This document shows positions 51,142-57,117 of a stretch of 57,117 nucleotides of DNA, in pieces. Both the position numbers and the translations under genes were made by a program. The stretch lies in NCBI RefSeq assembly GCF_900021165.1, contig NZ_FCOQ01000022.1, positions 56,182-113,298 of the forward strand, in the 5' to 3' direction. Origin of the DNA: Paenibacillus phocaeensis. Lineage in GTDB: Bacteria > Bacillota > Bacilli > Paenibacillales > Paenibacillaceae. A model generated the notes under the pieces. The model worked only from the letters and a program-made list of their open reading frames with translations, was not told where the DNA came from and searched no databases. Positions within the stretch are counted from its first letter, which is position 1, and every line of letters begins with the position of its first letter.

Positions 51142-51915
51142 CTATTTCGGCAGCTTCGCCGAAGCAGCGGTGATTAATTGGGCCACTTGCTTCTCCCAGG
51201 CGTATACTTTCGTTAAAGAGGCGTGAATGGCTTTGGTCTGATCATAGACCGCCTTTAGCTCCAGAGCCGCGAGAATAGCGTCGCCGCGTTTGACGCTGGA
51301 TTTATATCGTTTATCCGCCGCCGAGAGGTGCTTTCGCGCGGCGGCGACGGATTTGTTTTCGGCGGTGATCTGCTTTTTTAAGGTCTGCACCGGTACCAGC
51401 GCGTCTTTGACGACTTTCGCTTTGGCGGTTTTGGATTTCTTCGCTGCCGCGAGCGTCTCCTTCTTCGCCCTAATTTCTGCGGAAGCGGCCGTTGCCGAGG
51501 GTTTCAACTTATTGCGTTTCAATTCCAGCAGATCCGCCGATTTCTTATCCTTGCGCTTCTTGGCGTCAGCGGCTTGTTTACCCAGTGAAGCGTACTGCTC
51601 TAACAGCGGCGCGTGCTTGCGCTGCAGCGCCTCAGACTCTTGTGCAAGTCGGGTTACAACTGTCTGATCAATCAATCGGATCTTCGCATTTAGCGCGGAC
51701 AAAGCGTCGTTGTTCTTCTTCCGCAGCGCCGAGATCTCGAGGCTCTCCTGCTTCACCAGCGTTTGAACCGCCGTCAACCCGTCATATACCGCATCGATTC
51801 CATCCAAAGCCGCATCCCAGGAGCTTGCAGCTTGCATGTACCGGCCTCCACCCACCAGCAGCGAAAAAGCGATGGCGGCGGCGAATGCCATTTTCACCGG
51901 TTGTCTCCATTTCAT
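51142..51915 (-). CDS. Secreted coiled-coil protein
   Basis: A 257-residue protein with signal peptide (MKWRQPVKMAFAAAIAFSLL onward) and a long, Lys/Ala-rich helical mature part full of heptad-like patterns. The ATG at 51915 follows GAGGAG; the ATG 24 bases earlier adds eight residues without a site. No enzyme motif is visible. It may be a wall-associated spacer or a spore/biofilm surface protein, but that is a guess. It is expressed from a strong promoter through a leader with competing hairpins. Confidence 0.65.
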   Translation of the reverse strand: MKWRQPVKMAFAAAIAFSLLVGGGRYMQAASSWDAALDGIDAVYDGLTAVQTLVKQESLEISALRKKNNDALSALNAKIRLIDQTVVTRLAQESEALQRKHAPLLEQYASLGKQAADAKKRKDKKSADLLELKRNKLKPSATAASAEIRAKKETLAAAKKSKTAKAKVVKDALVPVQTLKKQITAENKSVAAARKHLSAADKRYKSSVKRGDAILAALELKAVYDQTKAIHASLTKVYAWEKQVAQLITAASAKLPK

Positions 51916-51962
51916 GAACGAACAACTCCTCACTTTCATGATTTTCCAAGCCTAACAAGCAC

Positions 51963-52020
51963 GCAAAAAAGCACCTCCAAGCCAGGCATTACGCCTGTCT
52001 TGCGAGGTGCTTCACTCGCA
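51963..52020 (-). ncRNA. Leader RNA with competing terminator and anti-terminator hairpins
   Basis: On the minus strand, arms at 52004-52010 (GCACCTC) and 51971-51977 (GAGGTGC), extended through CAAG/CTTG and CAGGC/GCCTG, form a long hairpin followed by six T, a textbook terminator. Just upstream, TGCGAG (plus 52015-52020) can pair with CTCGCA (52001-52006), which overlaps the 5' arm of the terminator. This makes an attenuator before the coiled-coil gene. Confidence 0.6.
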
Positions 52021-52046
52021 TGGATCTATTAGGTTATGGTCTTTTT

Positions 52047-52075
52047 ACTATAACCATCCAAACCGACGATGTCAA
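52047..52075 (-). promoter_or_regulatory. Strong sigma-A promoter of the coiled-coil gene
   Basis: The minus-strand -35 TTGACA (plus 52070-52075), 17-base spacer and -10 TATAGT (52047-52052) match consensus almost completely. Start of transcription is near 52040, giving a leader of about 125 bases before the ATG. Confidence 0.75.
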
Positions 52076-52142
52076 GCTTTGATGCGAACAAACATTCTGG
52101 AGCACAGCCTGAAACAAACGAAATCCAAAAGCAGGGGAAGTC

Positions 52143-52151
52143 TGCTATAAT
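52143..52151 (+). promoter_or_regulatory. Extended -10 promoter of thyA-dfrA
   Basis: TGCTATAAT with the extended TGN element, 42 bases before the thyA ATG. No strong -35 is visible. Confidence 0.6.
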
Positions 52152-52192
52152 AGGGTGGATTAGAGTACAACGTGACGGGGTGTTAGAATAAG

Positions 52193-52987
52193 ATGAGAAA
52201 CTATTTGGATTTGCTGGAGGATGTTCTGGAGAACGGGACCCCCAAGGAGGATCGGACCGGCGTCGGGACGCGTTCTGTCTTTGGGCGGCAGCTGCGTTTT
52301 GATTTAAGCGAGGGTTTCCCTCTGGTAACGACCAAACGAATTCACGTGAAATCGGTGATCCATGAGCTGCTGTGGTTCTTGCGCGGCGATACGAATATCG
52401 CTTATCTCAAAGAGCATGGCGTTCGTATTTGGGATGAATGGGCGGACGAGAACGGCGACCTGGGGCCGGTATATGGCTCGCAATGGCGTTCCTGGGAAGC
52501 CCCGGACGGGCGAAAAATCGATCAAATTGCAAACGTTGTGGAGGCGATCCAAAAGAACCCGGATTCGCGCCGCCACCTGGTCAGCGCCTGGAATGTGGCC
52601 GAGGTGGATCAAATGAAGCTGCCGCCTTGCCATTTTGTCTTTCAGTTTTATGTAGCAAACGGCAAGCTGTCTTGTATGTTGACGATGCGTTCGGTGGACA
52701 CGTTCCTCGGGTTGCCGTTTAACATCGCCAGCTACGCACTGCTCACGCATATGATCGCTCAGCAGTGTGATCTTGAGGTGGGTGAGTTCATTTGGTCGGG
52801 CGGGGACGTGCATATCTACAACAACCATATCGAACAGGTGAAGACTCAGCTGGAGCGGGAGCCGTATCCATTGCCGAAGCTGGTGATCAAACGGAAGCCG
52901 GACTCGATTTTTGACTATGTCTACGAAGATTTCGAATTCGTCGGGTACCAGCACCATCCAACAATTAAAGCAACGGTCGCAGTTTAA
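52193..52987 (+). CDS. thyA: Thymidylate synthase ThyA
   Basis: ThyA methylates dUMP with methylenetetrahydrofolate to give dTMP. The 264-residue protein has the [12 protein letters not shown] loop, the active-site Cys in [29 protein letters not shown], and the C-terminal motif for ligand closure. It is followed 27 bases later by dfrA, the usual thyA-dfrA pair that regenerates tetrahydrofolate. It is transcribed from an extended -10 promoter. Confidence 0.96.
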   Translation: MRNYLDLLEDVLENGTPKEDRTGVGTRSVFGRQLRFDLSEGFPLVTTKRIHVKSVIHELLWFLRGDTNIAYLKEHGVRIWDEWADENGDLGPVYGSQWRSWEAPDGRKIDQIANVVEAIQKNPDSRRHLVSAWNVAEVDQMKLPPCHFVFQFYVANGKLSCMLTMRSVDTFLGLPFNIASYALLTHMIAQQCDLEVGEFIWSGGDVHIYNNHIEQVKTQLEREPYPLPKLVIKRKPDSIFDYVYEDFEFVGYQHHPTIKATVAV

Positions 52988-53014
52988 AACCTGTGAGAAA
53001 GGGGCGGTATAAAG

Positions 53015-53506
53015 TTGGGAATGATTACGTTAATATGGGCGATGTCCCGAAATGGAGCCATTGGCCGGAACAATCAGCTGCCCTGGAGGCTCCCGGCCGA
53101 TCTGAAGTACTTTAAGGCAAATACGACGGGGAAGACGATCGTGATGGGCCGCAAAACTTGGGAATCTATGGGAAGTAAACCGCTGCCCAACCGGCATAGC
53201 GTGGTGATCACCGGGGATGCCTCCTATACGGCCGAGGGAGCCGATGTCGTTCATTCGGTGGAGGAAGCGTTGACCTACGCGGAGCGAGGTGAACTGATGA
53301 TCATCGGCGGTGCAGGCGTGTTTCAACAATTCCTGCCGCTGGCGGATCGGCTGCTGGTGACACGGATCGATGAAGAGATCGAAGGCGATGTATTTTTCCC
53401 TCACTTTGCATGGGAAGACTTCCAATTAGTCCATGAAGAACAGGGAGTGCGGGACGAGAAGAACCCGTTTGATTACCGCTTTCTAACTTATGAACGTCGC
53501 ACATGA
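53015..53506 (+). CDS. dfrA: Dihydrofolate reductase
   Basis: A 163-residue DHFR with ITLIWAMSRNGAIGRNNQLPW, the PADLKYFKANTTGK helix, VMGRKTWESMG, the second GGAGVFQQFLP motif and the LLVTRIDEE strand. The folate-binding acid is present as Asp of PADLKYF. I use the TTG at 53015, ten bases after AAGGGG. The ATG at 53021, which would give a family-like N terminus, is equally likely and would shorten it by two residues. It works with thyA. Confidence 0.95.
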   Translation: MGMITLIWAMSRNGAIGRNNQLPWRLPADLKYFKANTTGKTIVMGRKTWESMGSKPLPNRHSVVITGDASYTAEGADVVHSVEEALTYAERGELMIIGGAGVFQQFLPLADRLLVTRIDEEIEGDVFFPHFAWEDFQLVHEEQGVRDEKNPFDYRFLTYERRT

Positions 53507-53552
53507 TGTGATGATCAGTACAAATTATCATATCAATAATCCATTAATAACA

Positions 53553-53601
53553 GTTCCCCCGAATGCTAACATCAAGATACATTGATGACGGATGGGGGAA
53601 C
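53553..53601 (+). promoter_or_regulatory. Leader hairpin sequestering the gltD ribosome binding site
   Basis: The outer arms GTTCCCCC (53553-53560) and GGGGGAAC (53594-53601) are perfectly complementary. The 3' arm is the Shine-Dalgarno region of gltD, six bases from its ATG. An inner perfect stem, CATCAA/TTGATG (53570-53587), supports folding. Confidence 0.5.
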
Positions 53602-53606
53602 TTTTG

Positions 53607-55094
53607 ATGTCTACACCAACAGGATTTATGGAGTTCAAACGCGAACTTCCCGGAGACCGGAGCCCGTCCGAGCGGGTGAAGGACTGGGAGGAGTTTCATA
53701 AACATATGTCTGCCGAAGAGCTCCGCACCCAGGGGGCGCGCTGCATGGACTGCGGCACACCTTATTGCCACTCGGGGATCGATATGACCGGCGGGACGGC
53801 GGGGTGCCCCGTGCACAACCTGATACCCGAATGGAACAACCTGGTTTATCGCAATCTCTGGAAAGAAGCGCTGGATCGTTTGCACAAAACGAATAATTTT
53901 CCCGAATTTACGGGACGAGTATGCCCCGCGCCTTGTGAAGGCTCTTGTACCGTTGGCTTGATCGGGGAACCGGTGACCATCAAGACGATTGAGCAGGCGA
54001 TTATCGATAAAGGATTCGAGGAAGGTTGGGTTGTACCTGAACCCCCGGAGAAGCGGACAGGCCGTAAAGTGGCTGTGGTCGGTTCCGGACCAGCAGGTCT
54101 GGCGTGCGCCGCACAGTTGAATAAAGCGGGCCATGAGGTGACGGTCTACGAGCGTTCGGATCGGATCGGCGGCCTCCTGATGTATGGGATCCCCACGATG
54201 AAGCTGGACAAATCGATCGTACAACGCCGCGTTGATCTGCTGGCGGCGGAAGGCGTCAAATTTGTGACCCGTACGGAAATCGGCAAAGATATCAAAGCAC
54301 AGCAGCTCGTTGATGAATTTGACGCTGTCGTGCTGTGCGGCGGGGCAACCCAACCTCGCGAATTCAACATCGAAGGCAGCGATTTGAACGGGGTACATTA
54401 TGCGATGCCGTTCTTGAACGGGACGATTAAGAGTTATCTCGACTCGGGCTTAACCGACGGGCAATATCTGTCCGCAGAAGGGAAAGACGTGATCGTCATC
54501 GGCGGGGGGGGCACTGGCTCCGACTGCGTGGCAACAGCGCTCCGCCACGGCTGCCGCAGCATTACGCAATTCGGCACGCATGCCAAAGCTCCGCTGGAAC
54601 GCGATCCGATCCATAACCCTTGGCCGCAATTCCCGAACGTGTACACGCTCGACTATGCTCAGGAAGAAGCCAAAGCGCTATTTGGCAACGATCCTCGGGA
54701 ATTCTCGATCATGACGACGCGCTTTGTCGGCGATGAGAACGGCAATCTGAAGGAGTTGCACACGGTGCAGATCCAGCGGAAAGTCGATGAGAACGGCCGC
54801 AAAACGTATGAGCCGATCCCGGGCACGGAACGCGTCTTCCCGGCGCAAATGGCACTGATCGCCATCGGGTTCGACGGACCGGAATCGACCTTGGCGGATG
54901 AGCTGGGCCTGGAGAAGGACCGCCGCACGAATGTGAAGGCGAAATACGGCCAGTTCAAGACAAATGTGGATAAAGTGTTCGCCGCCGGGGACATGCGCCG
55001 CGGTCAAAGTTTAGTCGTCTGGGCGATCAACGAAGGCCGTGAGGCCGCCCGTGAAGTGGATAAATACTTGATGGGTTCGACGGTGCTGGTATAA
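53607..55094 (+). CDS. gltD: Glutamate synthase, small (beta) subunit
   Basis: The 495-residue NADPH-binding flavoprotein that passes electrons to the large glutamate synthase subunit. The ATG at 53607 is used; the ATG 15 bases earlier overlaps the ribosome site. Iron-sulfur Cys clusters are seen in RCMDCGTPYCHSG and CPAPCEGSC. FAD and NADPH motifs are GSGPAGLACA and GGGGTGSDC. The large subunit gene is not next to it in this window, so the operon is split or the gene is a stand-alone homologue. The leader may control its translation. Confidence 0.94.
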   Translation: MSTPTGFMEFKRELPGDRSPSERVKDWEEFHKHMSAEELRTQGARCMDCGTPYCHSGIDMTGGTAGCPVHNLIPEWNNLVYRNLWKEALDRLHKTNNFPEFTGRVCPAPCEGSCTVGLIGEPVTIKTIEQAIIDKGFEEGWVVPEPPEKRTGRKVAVVGSGPAGLACAAQLNKAGHEVTVYERSDRIGGLLMYGIPTMKLDKSIVQRRVDLLAAEGVKFVTRTEIGKDIKAQQLVDEFDAVVLCGGATQPREFNIEGSDLNGVHYAMPFLNGTIKSYLDSGLTDGQYLSAEGKDVIVIGGGGTGSDCVATALRHGCRSITQFGTHAKAPLERDPIHNPWPQFPNVYTLDYAQEEAKALFGNDPREFSIMTTRFVGDENGNLKELHTVQIQRKVDENGRKTYEPIPGTERVFPAQMALIAIGFDGPESTLADELGLEKDRRTNVKAKYGQFKTNVDKVFAAGDMRRGQSLVVWAINEGREAAREVDKYLMGSTVLV

Positions 55095-55142
55095 GGCAAC
55101 GAACCGGATGCAAGAAATGACAGGACGATCCTGGGTCCATAT

Positions 55143-55150
55143 GCTATAAT
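55143..55150 (+). promoter_or_regulatory. Extended -10 promoter immediately before a terminator
   Basis: TGCTATAAT at about 55142-55150 would start transcription near 55157, just nine bases before a strong terminator hairpin. A transcript of about 35-40 bases, or read-through into topB, is possible. Confidence 0.45.
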
Positions 55151-55164
55151 AGGTACTAGCTTAC

Positions 55165-55194
55165 TAGAGCTGCGCGAAGCGCGGCTCTTTTTTT
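55165..55194 (+). terminator. Terminator after gltD / before topB
   Basis: AGAGCTGCGC pairs with GCGCGGCTCT around GAA; seven T follow. Confidence 0.85.
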
Positions 55195-55229
55195 AGATTC
55201 AGTAGACAGAGGAAGAGGGGCGCTTAAGC

Positions 55230-57117
55230 ATGAAAACGCTCGTAATAGCCGAAAAACCGGACATGGGACGGACGATCGCCGCGGTGATTGAGCCGAAAGC
55301 GAAGAACAACCGGTCCTATCTGGAGGGAGAGCGCTACATCATTACTTGGGCGATCGGTCATCTGCTCGGCCTGGCCGAGCCGGATGCCTACGACGAAAAA
55401 TACAAACGCTGGAACTTCGGCGACCTGCCGATTCTGCCGGATCAATTCAAGATCGTGCCGAATCCGCGGACGAAAGATCAGTTGAAAACGATCGGTGAGC
55501 TGGCGAAACGCTGCGACGCGATCGTGAATGCCTGCGACGCCGCGCGCGAAGGGCAGTATATTTTTGCGCTAATTCAGCAGCAGTTGAAGTTAACCCAGCC
55601 CGTCAAGCGTCTGTGGATCTCCGATTTGACCAGCGAGAGCATCGCCAAAGGGTTTGCCGAGCTGTATGACGCGTCCGAGTTCGAGAACCTGACCTTAGCC
55701 GCACGGGCGCGCAGCGAAGCGGACTGGCTGATCGGGATGAACGCCACGCGGGCGTTTACGACCAAGCACCGGGAGCTGCTGTCGGTAGGCCGGGTGCAAA
55801 CCCCGGTACTTGCGCTGATCTATGATCGTCAGAAGGAAATTGAGAATTTTGATTCACTGACTTACTATGAGATCAAAGCGGAGTTCGAGCTGGACGCGCG
55901 AAAGTACACGGGCAGTTGGCAGGGGGACCGCCTGACGGACGGAGAGCGAGCTGCGGCGATCGCCGAGAAGGTTCGCGGCAAGGAAGGCCGGATCACCGAA
56001 TACGAGGTTAAAGATACGAAAGAATATCCGTACAAGCTGTATGACTTGACCTTGCTGCAGCGGGAAGCCAATGCGAAGTTTGGTTATTCCGCCAAGAAGA
56101 CGCTGGACATTGCCCAGGCGTTGTATGAACGGCATAAAGTGATCTCTTATCCGCGGACGAGCTCCAACTATGTGACCGAGCAAAATATCGACGGCATGCA
56201 CAAGGTCCTGCATATGCTGAAATCCTCGAGCTACAAGGAGCTGGCGGAAGGCGGCCGGCCAAGTCTGGTGCATGTCGGCAACAAAGCGGTCTGCAATCCT
56301 TCGCGGGTTGAGGATCACCATGCGATCCTGCCAACGCTTCGGCGTCCGGGCACCTTAAGCAAGGAGGAGCAGAACGTTTACGACCTTGTGATCCGGCGGT
56401 TCCTGTCGCATTTCTATCCGGCGGCGGAATATAAGCAGCATACCGTGCTGACCGAAGTGGAAGGCGAAACGTTCAAGACGAACGTGAAGGAGCTGCTGTC
56501 CCTCGGGTGGAAGGTGTGTTTGCCGGGGGACGACGGGACGAAATCCGGAAGCGGTCGCGGGAAGAAGAAGGACGAGGAAGAGGAAGCTGAAGATTTGGTC
56601 AGCGAGCCGTTCCAGATTGATAAGGACCGTCCGGTGCAATGCACCGGAGCGGAAGCGAAGGAGAAGGCTACGCAGCCGCCAAAGCACTATACGGAAGGCA
56701 CGCTGCTGAAAGCGATGGAGAGTGCCGGGAAGCAACTGGAGAACGAAGAGCTGCGCGAAGCGATGAAGGATGCCGGTCTCGGCACCCCAGCTACGCGGGC
56801 GGCAACGATCGAGCGGCTGAAGAACGTAGGATATATTACGATGCAGGGCAAGAAGATCACCGTAACGCAAAAAGGCCGGACGGCGGTGGAGCTGATCCGC
56901 CGCGCCGGCGTTGAACTGCTGACCTCGCCGGAGATGACGGGGCAATGGGAGCGGCGGCTGTATCAGATTTCAAAAGGCGAAGCGGCCCGGGAAAAGTTTA
57001 TGGAGAACGTGCGCCGGTTCACCGTTTCGATCATCGAGAAGGTGCGTACGCAGCAGAAAGCGGACGCCTCCATGTTCGGCACGGAGGAGCCGGACAAGGG
57101 GAGCCGGCGCGGCGGAA
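55230..57117 (+). CDS. topB: DNA topoisomerase III, 5' part (runs off window end)
   Basis: A type IA topoisomerase whose frame is open to the last base, about 629 residues visible. The Toprim domain starts MKTLVIAEKPDMGRTIA, with catalytic motif residues Asp103, Arg106, Glu107; the usual next acidic residue is Gln109 (DAAREGQ). The active-site Tyr307 lies in VISYPRTSSNY. A variable, charged stretch follows near 430-450 (KKKDEEEEAEDL). GGAAGAGGGG precedes the ATG. The 3' end, which often carries zinc-ribbon modules, is outside the window. Confidence 0.93.
   Translation, partial: MKTLVIAEKPDMGRTIAAVIEPKAKNNRSYLEGERYIITWAIGHLLGLAEPDAYDEKYKRWNFGDLPILPDQFKIVPNPRTKDQLKTIGELAKRCDAIVNACDAAREGQYIFALIQQQLKLTQPVKRLWISDLTSESIAKGFAELYDASEFENLTLAARARSEADWLIGMNATRAFTTKHRELLSVGRVQTPVLALIYDRQKEIENFDSLTYYEIKAEFELDARKYTGSWQGDRLTDGERAAAIAEKVRGKEGRITEYEVKDTKEYPYKLYDLTLLQREANAKFGYSAKKTLDIAQALYERHKVISYPRTSSNYVTEQNIDGMHKVLHMLKSSSYKELAEGGRPSLVHVGNKAVCNPSRVEDHHAILPTLRRPGTLSKEEQNVYDLVIRRFLSHFYPAAEYKQHTVLTEVEGETFKTNVKELLSLGWKVCLPGDDGTKSGSGRGKKKDEEEEAEDLVSEPFQIDKDRPVQCTGAEAKEKATQPPKHYTEGTLLKAMESAGKQLENEELREAMKDAGLGTPATRAATIERLKNVGYITMQGKKITVTQKGRTAVELIRRAGVELLTSPEMTGQWERRLYQISKGEAAREKFMENVRRFTVSIIEKVRTQQKADASMFGTEEPDKGSRRGG

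Noticed and set aside
52085..52097. CGAACAAACATTC resembling a LexA box
   Set aside because: One core mismatch and it lies upstream of the coiled-coil gene promoter and thyA, neither a typical SOS gene.
1..57117. Mobile elements, prophage, CRISPR arrays, tRNA or rRNA
   Set aside because: No transposase or integrase reading frame, no spaced repeat array, and no tRNA or rRNA sequence was recognised.

Overview
The window is a contiguous stretch of a Paenibacillus-like chromosome (Bacillota, endospore former, fairly high GC). This rests on gene content and order rather than a database match. The order mutL - miaA - hfq - spoVK - hflX - ynbB - glnR - glnA - lexA/yneA - ynzC parallels the corresponding Bacillus subtilis chromosome region. 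SpoVK implies sporulation. Starts are Shine-Dalgarno dependent, with frequent GTG/TTG initiation. I see no rRNA, tRNA, CRISPR array, insertion sequence or prophage.

Layout. 1-12,859 (+): the 3' end of mutL, an RsmJ-like methyltransferase, miaA, hfq, a class A penicillin-binding protein with an Fn3 domain and a Gly-Asn tail, a DUF402 protein, a YdcF-like protein, spoVK, hflX, ynbB, the nitrogen operon glnR-glnA with two GlnR operators, and a 51-residue orphan gene. 12,890-16,440: the SOS pair lexA(-)/yneA(+) with several LexA boxes between them, then ynzC, a two-helix membrane protein, a HAD phosphatase and a YtkA-like lipoprotein. 16,530-25,273: metH, RNase Z, a HAD-IIA phosphatase, an Fpg-type glycosylase overlapping an endonuclease IV-like gene, and an unusual fusion of a receiver-like cREC domain with an RlmM/FtsJ-like RNA methyltransferase.

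25,300-36,023 (+) is the most interesting segment. It is a tight ten-gene operon that looks like a strongly diverged Tad (type IVc pilus-like) machine. It encodes a Hanks-type Ser/Thr kinase fused to a CpaE/TadZ-like domain, a CpaB-like SAF protein, two further degenerate MinD/CpaE-like proteins, a membrane-anchored TadA/CpaF-type ATPase, one long protein that looks like TadB fused to TadC, and four single-pass extracytoplasmic proteins. It has no recognisable Flp pilin, secretin or prepilin peptidase. A structured leader RNA with a terminator-like 3' end precedes it. A ThiF/MoeB-type E1-like enzyme and an orphan OmpR-type regulator lacking the phospho-acceptor Asp follow.

38,090-57,117: a secreted NlpC/P60 hydrolase, thiN, a TRIC-type channel, an esterase, the complete pyruvate dehydrogenase operon pdhABCD, a methyltransferase whose 3' end contains the pdh terminator, an ArsR-regulated CoA-disulfide-reductase/rhodanese/TusA/DsrE fusion, a small secreted protein, a secreted coiled-coil protein behind a probable transcription attenuator, thyA-dfrA, gltD with a sequestered ribosome binding site, and the 5' part of topB, which runs off the end.

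Most genes are housekeeping. DNA maintenance is well represented (mutL, lexA/yneA, fpg/endonuclease IV, topB). RNA modification (rsmJ-like, miaA, FtsJ-like) and nitrogen, one-carbon and folate metabolism (glnRA, gltD, metH, thyA, dfrA) are also well represented. The Tad-like operon, its leader and the cREC-methyltransferase fusion are the best candidates for undescribed biology.
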